Counted from the stretch's first letter, positions 17,223 through 27,465 are shown. The stretch is DNA of 64,000 nucleotides from Delftia acidovorans (GCA_031286585.1 JAITUC010000046.1:1-64000), one strand, 5' to 3'. The notes: generated by a model not told the origin, from the letters alone. Translations and numbers: made by a program.

Positions 17223-17711
17223 ATGCCAGTGAACTCAGACATCCTTGCCGTGCCCCAGGGCTGCACCAACCACCGTGTGCGCCAGCTCATGCGCAGCGTG
17301 GGCCAGGTGTATGACGCCCATCTGAACGCGACCGGGCTGCGCATCACGCAGTACTCGCTGCTCAGCCATGTGCTGGCCGCCAGCCCCGTGCGGCCTTCGG
17401 ATCTGGCGCGGCTGATGCGCATGGATGCCTCGACGCTGACGCGCAACCTCAAGCCGCTGATCGACGCTGGCTGGGTCTCCATGGGCCAGGGCGAGGACCA
17501 GCGCAGCCGCCTGGTCCACATCACGGACGCCGGCCGCGCCAAGCGCGAAGAGGCCAAGCAAAGCTGGAAGACCGCGCAGAACGAACTCAACGCCCGCGTG
17601 GGCCTGGAGCGCGTGGCGGCCCTGCATGCGCTGATCGACGAATGCCTGGTGCTGCTCGATGGCGGCGATGGCGATGGCGCTGGCAACGCTGCAGACGGCC
17701 CGCAGGCGTAG
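17223..17711 (+). CDS. MarR-family regulator
   Basis: A 162-residue winged-helix regulator. The fold is clear: TQYSLLSHVLAASPVRPSDLARLMRMDASTLTRNLKPLIDAGWV is the recognition part and DQRSRLVHITDAG the wing. The last about 20 residues are a Gly/Asp-rich tail. The operator candidate lies immediately upstream. It is followed 35 bases later by an MFS gene in the same direction, and by position probably represses the thioesterase and the MFS gene until an aromatic or acidic effector binds. Confidence 0.9.
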   Translation: MPVNSDILAVPQGCTNHRVRQLMRSVGQVYDAHLNATGLRITQYSLLSHVLAASPVRPSDLARLMRMDASTLTRNLKPLIDAGWVSMGQGEDQRSRLVHITDAGRAKREEAKQSWKTAQNELNARVGLERVAALHALIDECLVLLDGGDGDGAGNAADGPQA

Positions 17712-17746
17712 GCCCTACCGAATTCCCAACCCAAGAAGAGACTCCC

Positions 17747-19030
17747 ATGCTCTCCAACTCCACGGCGCGCTGGCTGCAGCGGCGCGGCATCCACTACGGC
17801 TGGCTGGTCGCGGCCATTACCTTCCTCACCATGCTGACCATGTCGGCGGCGCTGGGCCTGCCGGGCGCCATGCTGCAGCCGCTGTCGCGCGAGTTCGGCT
17901 GGAGTACGGAGCAGATATCGAGCAGCCTGGCGCTGCGCTTTGCGCTGTTCGGCCTGCTGGGGCCGTTTGCCGCGGTGATGATGGAGCGCTTCGGCCTGCG
18001 TGCCGTGATGTGCATGGGCCTGGCCCTGGTGGGCGGTGCCATGGCGCTGGTGACGCAGGCCACGCAGCTGTGGCATCTGTTTTTGCTGTGGAGCCTGCTG
18101 CTGGGCATGGGCACGGGCCTGACGGCGCTGGTGCTGGGCGCCGTGGTGGCCAACCGCTGGTTTGCGGCGCGGCGCGGCCTGGTCATCGGCGTGCTCACGG
18201 CCAGTGCGGCCACGGGGCAGCTGGCCTTCCTGCCGCTGGCCGCCTGGATGATCGAGCACTGGGGCTGGCGCTCGGCCACGGTGCCGGTGTTCGTGGCCAG
18301 TGCCTTGATTGCCGTGCTGGCCCTGCTGTTCGTGCGGGACCGGCCTTCTGACCTGGGCCTGGCGCCCTTTGGCGGCGATGCCTCGGCCCCGCCGCCGCCG
18401 GCCATGGCCATGAACTTCGGCACGCCCTTCAGGGTGCTGGCCGAGGCCGCGCGCAACCGCACCTTCTGGCTGCTGGCGGGCACCTTCTTCATCTGCGGCC
18501 TGTCCACCAACGGCCTGGTGCAGACGCACTTCATCTCGCTGTGCGGTGACAACGGCATGGGCGCCGTGCCCGCCGCGTCTGTGCTGGCCATGATGGGGGC
18601 CTTCGACTTCGTGGGCACCGTGCTGTCGGGCTGGCTGTCGGACCGCTATGACAACCGCAAGCTGCTGTTCTGGTACTACGGGCTGCGCGGCCTGTCGCTG
18701 TTCTGGCTGCCGCATTCGGAGTTCACCTTCTACGGCCTGGGCCTGTTCGCCATGTTCTACGGGCTGGACTGGATCGCCACGGTGCCGCCCACGGTCAAGC
18801 TCACCGCCCAGCATTTCGGGCCGCAGAAGGTGGGCCTGGTGTTCGGCTGGATCTTCGCGGCCCACCAGCTGGGCGCGGCCACCGCTGCCTGGGGCGCAGG
18901 CCTGACGCGCACCCTGCTGCTGACCTATACGCCCGCGCTGTATGCGGCCGGCCTGGCCTGCCTGCTGGCGGCGGTGATGGCGCTGGTGATAGGGCGGGCG
19001 CGCAAGGCGGCGGCGGTGGCCGCGGCCTGA
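17747..19030 (+). CDS. MFS transporter
   Basis: A 427-residue, 12-helix major facilitator. It starts with HYGWLVAAITFLTMLTMSAALGLPG, a pattern typical of the monocarboxylate/oxalate-formate-like MFS proteins, and has the loop motif FAAVMMERFGLRAV. ATG at 17747 follows AAGAAGAG. It is in the MarR operon, so export or uptake of a carboxylate linked to the thioesterase is a reasonable guess. Confidence 0.87.
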   Translation: MLSNSTARWLQRRGIHYGWLVAAITFLTMLTMSAALGLPGAMLQPLSREFGWSTEQISSSLALRFALFGLLGPFAAVMMERFGLRAVMCMGLALVGGAMALVTQATQLWHLFLLWSLLLGMGTGLTALVLGAVVANRWFAARRGLVIGVLTASAATGQLAFLPLAAWMIEHWGWRSATVPVFVASALIAVLALLFVRDRPSDLGLAPFGGDASAPPPPAMAMNFGTPFRVLAEAARNRTFWLLAGTFFICGLSTNGLVQTHFISLCGDNGMGAVPAASVLAMMGAFDFVGTVLSGWLSDRYDNRKLLFWYYGLRGLSLFWLPHSEFTFYGLGLFAMFYGLDWIATVPPTVKLTAQHFGPQKVGLVFGWIFAAHQLGAATAAWGAGLTRTLLLTYTPALYAAGLACLLAAVMALVIGRARKAAAVAAA

Positions 19031-19060
19031 GCCCCATCACCGTTCACGCCATCCACGCCC

Positions 19061-19720
19061 TCAGTACAGCTGGCGCTTGCCCGGCTGCAGCAGAACGACC
19101 AGGGCGCCCGCGCCACCTTCGGCCGGGCGGGCCTGCACAAAGGCCAGCACTTCCTTTTTCTGCACCAGCCAGCGCAGCACGCGGCCCTTGAGCACGGGGG
19201 TCTTGCCCGGCGAGCCCAGGCCCTTGCCGTGCACCACGCGCACGCAGCGTATGCCGGTGCGGTGCGACAGGCGGATGAACTGGCCCAGCGCCTCGCGCGC
19301 CTCGTCCACGCGCAGGCCGTGCAGGTCCAGCTGGCGCTGGATGCTCCACTGCCCGGCGCGCAGCTTGTGCGTCACGTCCAGGCCGATGCCGGGGCGCCGG
19401 AAGCTGAGCTGGTCGTCGGTGTCCAGCAGGGTGCTGACGTCGAACTCGTCGCTCATGGCCTCCTGCAGCACGCGCTGCTCGTCCAGCTCCAGCTGCAGGG
19501 GCAGCGGCTCGGGGGGCTCGGGGGCATGGAGGTGGCGGGCGTGCGCGGACTTGAGCGCATGCACCGGGCCCACGGTGTTTTCGAACAGCTTTTGCTCGGC
19601 CAGAAGGCGGCGCGCCGCCTCGGCACGCTGCTGCTGGAGCAGGGCCTCTTGGGCGGCGGCTTCGGCCAGTGCGCGGCGCACTGGCGCGAGGTCCTGCAGG
19701 CTGGTGGCTTTCAAAGTCAT
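19061..19720 (-). CDS. Smr/MutS2-type domain protein
   Basis: A 219-residue protein with an N-terminal helical, charged region and a C-terminal Smr domain (about residues 130-218) showing the diagnostic LDLHG (with HGLRVDEA) and VVHGKGLGS. Stand-alone Smr proteins of this type (YdaL-like) are nucleic-acid-binding and often nickases or endoribonucleases. It precedes radC on the same strand by a 62-base gap. Confidence 0.88.
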   Translation of the reverse strand: MTLKATSLQDLAPVRRALAEAAAQEALLQQQRAEAARRLLAEQKLFENTVGPVHALKSAHARHLHAPEPPEPLPLQLELDEQRVLQEAMSDEFDVSTLLDTDDQLSFRRPGIGLDVTHKLRAGQWSIQRQLDLHGLRVDEAREALGQFIRLSHRTGIRCVRVVHGKGLGSPGKTPVLKGRVLRWLVQKKEVLAFVQARPAEGGAGALVVLLQPGKRQLY

Positions 19721-19782
19721 GGTGACGCCGGTTGTACCGCAATTTCGGCACTCCGGCGGCCATGGCGGGCCCAGCCTGGGGT

Positions 19783-20463
19783 CTACAGCATCCCCTGGCT
19801 CGCCATGGACAGCGAGGCACCGGGCGCCACGATCACATGGTCCAGCACCTGGATGTCCACCAGGCCCAGGGCGGCCTGCAGGCTCTGCGTGACGGCCTTG
19901 TCGGCGGCGCTGGCCTGGACCTGGCCGCTGGGATGGTTGTGGGCCAGGATGACGGCGCCCGCATGGTGGTGCAGGGCGCGCAGCACCACCTCCCGGGGGT
20001 AGACGCTGGTGCGCGTGAGCGTGCCGCGGAACATTTCCTCCAGCGCGATCAGCCGGTGCTGGCCGTCCAGGAACAGCACGGCGAAGACCTCATGCTGGCG
20101 CGCCGCCAGATGCAGCTGCAGGTAGCGCGCCACGGCCTCGGGCGAGGCCAGGGCCGGGCGCTCGCGCAGTTGCTCGGCCATGGCGCGGCGCGCCAGTTCG
20201 AGCACGGCCAGGAGTTGCGCGCACTTGGAAGGCCCCAGCCCCTTGATGGCCTTCAGGTCGGCGTGCCCGGCCTGCAGCAGCCCGGACAGGCCGGCCCGGC
20301 CGGGCTGCTGCAGCAGTTCCTGGGCCAGTTGCAGCACGCCCTTGCCGGCCATGCCGGTGCGCAGCACGATGGCCAGCAGTTCGATGTCGGAAAGCGCCGA
20401 GGGGCCGTGTGCCGCGAGCTTTTCGCGCGGCTGGGCCTGGGCGGGCAGGTCTTTGAGAGCCAT
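19783..20463 (-). CDS. radC: RadC family JAB/MPN-domain protein
   Basis: A 226-residue protein. An N-terminal helix-hairpin-helix region includes IKGLGPSKCAQL (about 73-85). The C-terminal MPN domain carries the zinc signature HNHPSG (H175, H177) with D188 ten residues on. The historical link with DNA repair is weak in current literature and the true role is uncertain. Divergent from the FKBP-ispH operon. Confidence 0.92.
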   Translation of the reverse strand: MALKDLPAQAQPREKLAAHGPSALSDIELLAIVLRTGMAGKGVLQLAQELLQQPGRAGLSGLLQAGHADLKAIKGLGPSKCAQLLAVLELARRAMAEQLRERPALASPEAVARYLQLHLAARQHEVFAVLFLDGQHRLIALEEMFRGTLTRTSVYPREVVLRALHHHAGAVILAHNHPSGQVQASAADKAVTQSLQAALGLVDIQVLDHVIVAPGASLSMASQGML

Positions 20464-20560
20464 GGTTCAGCCAGGTGAGGGGCGCCGCAGGGACACCGTT
20501 GCACGGGGCGTGGGGGCATGGATGTTTTTCTACAATACGGGCCAGTTTATCGGGACTTCC

Positions 20561-21031
20561 ATGACCTCTAGCGCTTCTTCCCCGGCCCTCCCCACGGTCC
20601 AGACCGGCTCGTTCCTCACGCTGCACTACCGCCTGTCCGGGCCTGCAGGCGATGTGATCAACACCTTCAACGACAAGCCCGCCACGCTGTCCCTGGGCGC
20701 GGGCGAGCTGTCGCCCGCCGTCGAGCAGCGCCTGCTGGGCCTGGCCGAAGGCACGCGCACCACGTTCGAGATGCCGGCCGGCGAAGCCTTCGGCGAGCGC
20801 AACGGCGACATGATGCAGTGGGTGGCGCGCAAGCTGATGAACGAGCTGGGCGACCCGCACGAGCAGTACGCGCCCGGCGACGTGGTGCAGTTCCCCACGC
20901 CCGACGGACTGGGCAGCTACGCGGGGGCCGTGGTGCAGGTGCGCGAGGACGGCGCCGTGCTGTTCGACTTCAACCACCCGCTGGCGGGCCAGCCGGTGAC
21001 CTTCGAAGTGCAGATCATCGGGGTGCTCTGA
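20561..21031 (+). CDS. FKBP-type peptidyl-prolyl isomerase (SlpA/FkpB-like)
   Basis: A 156-residue cytoplasmic FKBP. The first half (FLTLHYRLSG through the LGAGELSPAVEQRLLGL segment) and an inserted IF/chaperone flap (GDMMQWVARKLM) match the SlyD/FkpB type, but the metal-binding tail of SlyD is missing. The start at 20561 is preceded by GGGA; an upstream in-frame start is less likely. It is one base from the GTG of ispH, the conserved fkpB-ispH pairing of proteobacteria. Confidence 0.88.
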   Translation: MTSSASSPALPTVQTGSFLTLHYRLSGPAGDVINTFNDKPATLSLGAGELSPAVEQRLLGLAEGTRTTFEMPAGEAFGERNGDMMQWVARKLMNELGDPHEQYAPGDVVQFPTPDGLGSYAGAVVQVREDGAVLFDFNHPLAGQPVTFEVQIIGVL

Positions 21032-21032
21032 G

Positions 21033-22031
21033 GTGCTGGATTCGACCTCGCCCCAGGAAATCCTGCTGGCCGAGCCCCGGGGCTTCTGTGCCGGCGTGGA
21101 CCGCGCCATCGAGATCGTGGAGCGTGCGCTGGCCAAGTTCGGCGCGCCCATCTACGTGCGCCACGAGATCGTGCACAACACCTTCGTGGTCAACGATCTC
21201 AAGGCCAAGGGCGCGATCTTCATCGAAGAGCTGGACGACGTGCCGCCCGGCGCCACCCTGGTGTTCAGCGCCCACGGCGTGAGCCGGGCGGTGCAGGATG
21301 AGGCGCGGCGGCGCGGTTTCTCCATCTTCGATGCCACCTGCCCGCTGGTGACCAAGGTGCATGTGGAAGTGGCCAAGCTCGCCAAGGAAGGCTACGAGTT
21401 CCTGATGATCGGCCACAAGGGGCATCCCGAGGTCGAGGGCACCATGGGCCAGCTGTCCGAGGGCATCCACCTGGTCGAGGACGAGGCCGATGTGGCCCGC
21501 GTCAGCCCCCGCCAGACCGAGAAGCTGGCCGTGGTCACGCAGACCACGCTGTCGGTGGACGATGCCGCAGGCATCACGGCGGCCATCCGCGCCCGCTTTC
21601 CGCAGGTGCGCGAGCCCAAGCAGCAGGACATCTGCTATGCCACGCAAAACCGCCAGGACGCCGTCAAGGTGCTGGCGCCGCAGGTGGATGTGCTCATCGT
21701 CGTGGGCAGCCCCACCAGTTCCAACAGCAACCGCCTGCGCGAGCTGGCCGCGCGCCTGGGCACGCCCGCCTACATGGTGGACAACGCGGGCGAGCTGCGC
21801 GAGGAATGGTTTGCCGGCACCGCTCGCGTGGGACTGACGGCCGGAGCCTCGGCCCCCGAGGTGCTGGTGGACGAGGTCATACAGCGCCTGCGCCAGCTGG
21901 GCGCGCTGTCGGTGCGCAAGATGGACGGCATCGAGGAGACCGTGAAGTTCCCGCTGCCCAAGGGCCTGAAGATCGACGCGGCCACGGGGCTGGAGATCTC
22001 CGTGGGCAAGCAGCCCGAGACGGGCGGCTGA
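21033..22031 (+). CDS. ispH: 4-hydroxy-3-methylbut-2-enyl diphosphate reductase
   Basis: Last enzyme of the MEP isoprenoid pathway, a [4Fe-4S] protein making IPP and DMAPP. A 332-residue product with the three cluster cysteines C19 (PRGFCAG), C103 (DATCPLV) and C201 (DICYATQNRQ), plus the substrate-binding SPTSSNSNRL. Length is normal. It starts with GTG right behind the FKBP stop, so the genes are translationally coupled. A hairpin terminator follows 30 bases downstream. Confidence 0.97.
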   Translation: MLDSTSPQEILLAEPRGFCAGVDRAIEIVERALAKFGAPIYVRHEIVHNTFVVNDLKAKGAIFIEELDDVPPGATLVFSAHGVSRAVQDEARRRGFSIFDATCPLVTKVHVEVAKLAKEGYEFLMIGHKGHPEVEGTMGQLSEGIHLVEDEADVARVSPRQTEKLAVVTQTTLSVDDAAGITAAIRARFPQVREPKQQDICYATQNRQDAVKVLAPQVDVLIVVGSPTSSNSNRLRELAARLGTPAYMVDNAGELREEWFAGTARVGLTAGASAPEVLVDEVIQRLRQLGALSVRKMDGIEETVKFPLPKGLKIDAATGLEISVGKQPETGG

Positions 22032-22061
22032 ACCGCCGTCGCAGCGGATATTGGCCAAAAG

Positions 22062-22087
22062 CAAACGGGCGCCTGGCGCCCGTTTTG
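22062..22087 (+). terminator. Intrinsic terminator after ispH
   Basis: ACGGGCGCC and GGCGCCCGT form a strong stem followed by TTTT. It ends the FKBP-ispH transcript; the opposite face could also serve the convergent CBS gene. Confidence 0.85.
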
Positions 22088-22106
22088 CATGGCGGGGCCG
22101 AAAGCC

Positions 22107-22805
22107 TCAGCTCCAAAGATCCAGCGGAGGATCGGAGGCTACGGCGCGCAGGATGTCGGTGCGGCTGATGAAGCCGGCCAGCAGGCCCTGCTCATCGGTC
22201 ACGGGCAGGCCCGGCAGGCCGGTCTCCAGCAGCACGCCGGCCACGCGGCGCAGGTCGGTGGTGGTGGCCACCGTGGGAATGGGGGAGATCATGACCTCGT
22301 TCACGGGCCGGCGCGCCAGGGCAATGGCGTCCTTGATCGCACCGGGCTCAGGCAGCAGGTCCAGCGGCGCCATGTCGGCACGCAGCAGCAGCCCGACCAC
22401 GCGGCCACCGGCATCCAGCACGGGCGCCTGGGCCACGCCATGCTCGGCCAGCACGCGCCAGGCATCGTTGACGCCGGCCTCGGGCGACACCGTCACGGCC
22501 TCGTGGCTCATCACGTCGGCCACGGTCTGCAGGGGCTGGCGTGGCTGGCTGGGGCCTTTTTCCGTGGAAAGGTAGGCATCGACCGCGCCGCGGCTGCGCG
22601 GGGCCGGCTCCGGTGCGCCGGCGGGCTGGCCCGCGAGGTCGGCCAGGATGGCGGGGAACGAGGCGGCGGCATCGTCGGCCATCACATCGGCCGAGCGTGT
22701 GCGCAGGGCCTGCGGCCGCTGCACGCGGCGCACGGGCGCCACCTGGCTCAGCCGCTCGGCGGGACCGCGAAACATCTGTCCGTTGGGACCGAAGACAAAA
22801 AACAT
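22107..22805 (-). CDS. CBS-domain pair protein
   Basis: A 232-residue soluble protein. The first about 85 residues are a unique region rich in Ala/Arg, starting MFFVFGPNGQMFRG. Two CBS domains follow (about residues 95-155 and 170-228; VADVMSHEAVTVSPEAG, VNEVMISPIPTVATTTDL). CBS pairs bind adenine nucleotides and act as energy or redox sensors. ATG at 22805 is chosen for the GGGAGC site just upstream. Its target is not known. Divergent from serS. Confidence 0.85.
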   Translation of the reverse strand: MFFVFGPNGQMFRGPAERLSQVAPVRRVQRPQALRTRSADVMADDAAASFPAILADLAGQPAGAPEPAPRSRGAVDAYLSTEKGPSQPRQPLQTVADVMSHEAVTVSPEAGVNDAWRVLAEHGVAQAPVLDAGGRVVGLLLRADMAPLDLLPEPGAIKDAIALARRPVNEVMISPIPTVATTTDLRRVAGVLLETGLPGLPVTDEQGLLAGFISRTDILRAVASDPPLDLWS

Positions 22806-22942
22806 GGGTGCTCCCGGGTGCGCAAACCGCTGTGTGCGGCATGTCGGAAGTATCGGCGCTGGCGCGGGATTTCTGTAGCGGCAAGACCCCCAACGCCCAG
22901 GGGCGGGCGCTGCCATGGCGATACCGCCTAAAATTGCCGGCT

Positions 22943-24259
<1,317 letters not shown>

Positions 24260-24292
24260 ATTTTTAGGCTATAATTTCAGCTTCGACGCTGC

Positions 24293-24382
<90 letters not shown>

Positions 24383-24397
24383 ATGTGTCAGCAAACA

Positions 24398-24420
24398 AGC
24401 GCCTTTCGAGGCGCTTTTTT
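24398..24420 (+). terminator. Intrinsic terminator after tRNA-Ser
   Basis: AGCGCCT, TTCG loop, AGGCGCT and a run of T immediately after the tRNA 3' end. Confidence 0.88.
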
Positions 24421-24424
24421 GTTG

Positions 24425-24457
24425 TACCCATCAATCTACCCATCAATCTACCCATCA
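24425..24457. repeat. 12-bp tandem repeat (2.75 units) downstream of tRNA-Ser
   Basis: The unit TACCCATCAATC occurs at 24425-24436 and 24437-24448, then TACCCATCA. It sits just after the tRNA terminator at the border of the low-GC accessory stretch. Confidence 0.8.
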
Positions 24458-24582
24458 CAGCGCAAGGTGCTTGGGCGACGGTACGGTCAGGCGCTGCACG
24501 AAGGAGCGCGCATGAAGCATCTCCAGTGCCTGGATGAGCTTGGCTTCACAATAAGGTGTCTATCAACCACTTGTGAGGCTCC

Positions 24583-24906
24583 ATGCATCCGAAGCACCCC
24601 GCCATCGAATTTCTGGCAACCCTTCCACAGTTCCAACTGAAGTTCGGCACGAGCGACTGGTATCTATTCGACATGCGCAACGGCACTGTCGTGTCGGCGG
24701 TCGATTCGGATGAGCCGAAATATAGGGATGCGATCGAACTTCGATTTCCTGGCAGCGAGCCCTTTGTGGCAGAGCTCGGCCCGTATCTTGACCCGCAGGT
24801 GATGGAGGCAGCGGTGCTGATGAACTTGTCTGAGGAAGAGCGAGAGGACTCCCAGAACTTGGCAAATGCTGCTTGGCGGCGAGCTCAAGAGCGCGACCTC
24901 TCCTAA
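24583..24906 (+). CDS. Hypothetical protein, 107 residues
   Basis: Not recognised. A soluble acidic protein, lower in GC than its neighbours, with a central FGTSDWYLFDMRNGTVVS segment and a helical charged end. A GAGG motif lies 9 bases before the ATG. Located directly behind tRNA-Ser and followed by a terminator, a typical site for an integrated cargo gene. Confidence 0.6.
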   Translation: MHPKHPAIEFLATLPQFQLKFGTSDWYLFDMRNGTVVSAVDSDEPKYRDAIELRFPGSEPFVAELGPYLDPQVMEAAVLMNLSEEEREDSQNLANAAWRRAQERDLS

Positions 24907-25227
24907 GATTTGGCCCTCGCCAGACGCGATGGCTGGATGTTAAAGCTTTAACAAAAAATCAAAGAATCAAAGAATAAAAACGCCCCGCAAACCCGCATGG
25001 ATGCTGGGTTTCGGGGCGTTTCTGTTTAATTAACAAAATTCAAACGGGGAAAATTTTCTGCGCGTGAGGAACAGGGCGGTCTAGACGCCGAAAGCCTGGG
25101 GACTTTGCATAGCCCCTCCCAGTGACTGCCCAAGTGAGCTTGACTGAAAGTCGGAAGGGAGTTCTTGGCCTACCAAGTGGGCGTTGGAGTTCTTCAACGA
25201 ATCACCGTGCGGTGCCATATAAGTATC
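24907..25227. other. Intergenic stretch with one terminator
   Basis: No credible gene is seen on either strand. It contains the terminator described at 24977-25025 and otherwise unremarkable sequence between two convergent accessory genes. Confidence 0.6.
24977..25025. terminator. Long hairpin terminator
   Basis: AACGCCCCG pairs with CGGGGCGTT and an inner AAACCC pairs with GGGTTT; T-rich sequence follows on the plus strand and an A-run precedes it. Probably bidirectional between the two convergent hypothetical genes. Confidence 0.75.
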
Positions 25228-25899
25228 CTATTCAGGCTCGCTAACCATGGTAAGCATCTGGCCCAATCTATTGCGAATAAGTTGATCTATCTCTATTTGT
25301 TTTGGCATTAATTCTGAAGTGTATGATTTTATTTGCTCTTCAGATAACTGATGTCCAGCTAATAATTTGTTTAATGCCTCGCTTTTTATATTTGCGAGCT
25401 GCTGTGAATATTCTGCAAGCTTTTTACCCTCATCAAAATTAAGAAAAGGAGCCGCCATGCGTATAGCTCCGATCAAATCATTTTGAGACTCATATATCTC
25501 TGTGTTCTTCGAAAGTCTTTTTTCTAAGGGTATAAGATGAGCAATTTTAAGATGGGTGAGTAAATCTCGCGCCTGTGAATCTGCCGCATTATGTAATCGG
25601 TCAAGTGCTTGGAATTTTTTCTCTGCCATTCGGACTGCCATCGCTTTTTTTACATCTTGACTGGCTTTGAGTGCTTCAGTCTGAGCGATGAGAGATGTTC
25701 GATAAGATTCAAGGTCGCGTGCATAGCTCGCCTTCGCTGACTCCAGATCCTTCTGATGCTGAGCTTTGATGTTTTCAATGTCTTTATTAAGCCAGTGGGC
25801 GATTTGGCTTTTCCCAAGAAATGCTGCTACAGCTAGTAGTGATGCACTGATTCCTCCACCAGCTAGCCCTGCCCATAAAAATCCTGCAGCATCTGTCAT
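25228..25899 (-). CDS. Hypothetical membrane-anchored coiled-coil protein
   Basis: Not recognised. A 223-residue product from a low-GC gene. One N-terminal membrane segment (about residues 8-28, Gly/Ala-rich) is followed by a long charged helix, probably coiled coil (about 38-110; IKAQHQKDLESAKASYARDL type heptads), and a second helical region. Codon use is far from the surrounding genes, which points to recent transfer. ATG at 25899 follows AGAGAGG. Such anchored coiled-coil proteins are common in islands, including defence islands, but nothing here proves that role. Confidence 0.65.
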   Translation of the reverse strand: MTDAAGFLWAGLAGGGISASLLAVAAFLGKSQIAHWLNKDIENIKAQHQKDLESAKASYARDLESYRTSLIAQTEALKASQDVKKAMAVRMAEKKFQALDRLHNAADSQARDLLTHLKIAHLIPLEKRLSKNTEIYESQNDLIGAIRMAAPFLNFDEGKKLAEYSQQLANIKSEALNKLLAGHQLSEEQIKSYTSELMPKQIEIDQLIRNRLGQMLTMVSEPE

Positions 25900-26001
25900 G
25901 TTTCACCTCTCTATAGGACGTTAAATTGTGACATCACCAACGCAACAAAGCCCCGCTGGGCGAACCATGCGAGGCTTTGTTGTGTCCGGGCCTGGCTGTG
26001 C

Positions 26002-26160
26002 TTATGCGCGCACGCTCTTGACCACTGCGAAGGTCTGAGGGTAGGGAATCACTACGTCGGCGCGGACGTAGCAGGCAAAGCCGATCTCGCCAGTGGATGC
26101 GAAGACCTCGCGCAGTAGTTGGATGCTCACGTTCTCGCGCAGCAGGGAGTTGCGGCCATA
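26002..26160 (-). pseudogene. Remnant of a phage gene, probably the C-terminus of a major capsid protein
   Basis: A minus-strand frame ending at TAA (26002-26004) encodes about 52 residues without a start codon: ...NSLLRENVSIQLLREV, then FASTGEIGFACYVRADVV, then IPYPQTFAVVK. The pattern (late helix, then two strands ending in a short basic tail) resembles the C-terminus of HK97-fold capsid proteins. The frame runs upstream into the terminator of the H-NS gene, so the rest of the gene is gone. Identity is a judgement from pattern only. Confidence 0.45.
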
Positions 26161-26184
26161 AAAAAGGCCCGCGTTGGCGGGCCG
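26158..26184 (-). terminator. Intrinsic terminator of the H-NS-like gene
   Basis: On the minus strand GGCCCGC, a 4-base loop, GCGGGCC and then a run of T. It begins 4 bases after the H-NS stop. Confidence 0.85.
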
Positions 26185-26187
26185 TGC

Positions 26188-26469
26188 TCAGATCTCGAGG
26201 GCCTTGCGGTCCTTGCCTTCAATCCAGCGCGGCGGTTTGCCCCGGCCGGTCCAGGTGGCTCCGCTGGCGGGGTCGCGGTATTTGGCCACGCCAATGCTGG
26301 CGGACTTGGCCTTGCCGGTGCTGAAGATGTCATCCTGAGTCAACCCGAACTCCTCGACGAGTTCGCGGACCTTGGCGATGACTCCGCCTTTTTCTGCCTT
26401 CAGGGTGGCGGCGATTTTTGCCTCAAGCTCGGCCTTCTGCTGGAGGAGGGTTTTGTAATCTGCTGTCAT
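26188..26469 (-). CDS. H-NS-family nucleoid protein
   Basis: A 93-residue small DNA-binding protein. An N-terminal coiled-coil oligomerisation region (about residues 4-45) and the C-terminal DNA-binding motif KYRDPASGATWTGRGKPPRW (about 64-83) match the H-NS proteins of Burkholderiales. These bind AT-rich DNA and silence foreign genes. It sits next to a phage remnant and low-GC genes, so it may have come with the mobile DNA or may silence it. Confidence 0.92.
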   Translation of the reverse strand: MTADYKTLLQQKAELEAKIAATLKAEKGGVIAKVRELVEEFGLTQDDIFSTGKAKSASIGVAKYRDPASGATWTGRGKPPRWIEGKDRKALEI

Positions 26470-26603
26470 GTATTCCTCATGGATAGTGTGCTACACAATG
26501 ACGCATTTTATGGAGACAGGGCCAATGTCGCATCTGGGACATCGTTGGTGTTTGCACCTAGCCCCTGTTCCGCCTGCCCCCATGCGCTGCGCACGGACCA
26601 GGC

Positions 26604-26963
26604 CTAGGCCTCGGCAAATTCGCGCCTGGCGCTGAAGTGCAGGATTTCGGAATCCTGCGCTCCTCCCTGTCTTTGAATGACGATGGTGCCGTTGGCATGC
26701 AGATAGATGCGGATGCCGGGCAGGAGGTCCGAATCCAGATGGCAAGGGCTTTTGTCGAGGTTTTTCCAACCATGTTCTGCGCACAGCGTGCGTTGCCGCA
26801 TGCGGTTGAGCAATTCCCGGCGAGCGCCGGCGCCTTCGCAGATGCGCATCCAGAGCAGCAACAGCATGTCGTGTGCCTCCTGGCGGGATGAGCAGGGAGG
26901 CATGTGCTTCAACTGGTTGAGCAGGGTGTAGAACCGTTCCTCTGCGCTGATTTCGAGTGCCAT
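26604..26963 (-). CDS. Hypothetical protein, 119 residues
   Basis: Not recognised. A soluble protein starting MALEISAEERFYTLLNQLKHMPP. A helical first half is followed by a short beta-rich second half (IRIYLHANGTIVIQRQ). AGGAGG sits 8 bases before ATG at 26963, a strong ribosome site that decides the start. It lies between the H-NS gene and the copper-protein gene in the same direction. Confidence 0.65.
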   Translation of the reverse strand: MALEISAEERFYTLLNQLKHMPPCSSRQEAHDMLLLLWMRICEGAGARRELLNRMRQRTLCAEHGWKNLDKSPCHLDSDLLPGIRIYLHANGTIVIQRQGGAQDSEILHFSARREFAEA

Positions 26964-27114
26964 GCATGCCTCCTGTGTGCCTGGATATGCATCAAAGTGT
27001 AGGCAGGCCCGATTCCGCGAAGGCGCGGCGTTTGGCGACAGCGCCGGTGGCGTTTTTTCCTGCGTGTTTGCAGGATTTCTGCCTGGGCTGCTGTCATGAC
27101 CCATGCCAGCTGTC

Positions 27115-27465
27115 TCAATGCGACTGCACGCCCATGAGATTGCAGGACATGGCGCATTGCTGGCAGGCTGCCGCGCAGGTCTGGCAATGGTCGTGGGAAT
27201 GCTTGCCGCATTCGTCGGCACAGGCCTGGCAGATCCGGGCGCAGAGGCGGCAGATGTCGGGTGCATGCGGACTCTGGCGCGCCATTGCGGCCACGGCCAG
27301 TTCGCAGATCTGCGCGCATTCCAGGTCCTGGGCAATGCAGGCGGCCATCATCTGGACGTCTGTTTCCTCCAGGCAGGCGGCGGCGCAGGTATTGCAGGCA
27401 ATGACGCAGGCCTGGCAGGCGTCCATGCAGGCCTTGTAGTCGATGGCAGGTGGGGTGGTATTCAT
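27115..27465 (-). CDS. Four-helix-bundle copper-binding protein (Csp-like, DUF326)
   Basis: A 116-residue protein with 19 cysteines, mostly as C-x3-C and C-x2-C along four helices (ACMDACQACVIACNTCAAAC, CRLCARICQACADEC, HCQTCAAACQQC). This is the pattern of copper-storage proteins, which load many Cu(I) ions inside a helical bundle. No signal peptide is visible, so a cytosolic Csp3-like form is likely. GGAGAA precedes the ATG. Confidence 0.9.
   Translation of the reverse strand: MNTTPPAIDYKACMDACQACVIACNTCAAACLEETDVQMMAACIAQDLECAQICELAVAAMARQSPHAPDICRLCARICQACADECGKHSHDHCQTCAAACQQCAMSCNLMGVQSH

Noticed and set aside
24425..24457. Tandem repeat considered as a CRISPR array
   Set aside because: Units of 12 bases are directly adjacent without spacers and no cas gene is present.
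26119..26607. Plus-strand open frame opposite the H-NS gene
   Set aside because: The minus-strand H-NS protein has the KYRDP motif, a coiled coil and its own terminator; the plus-strand product is its shadow.
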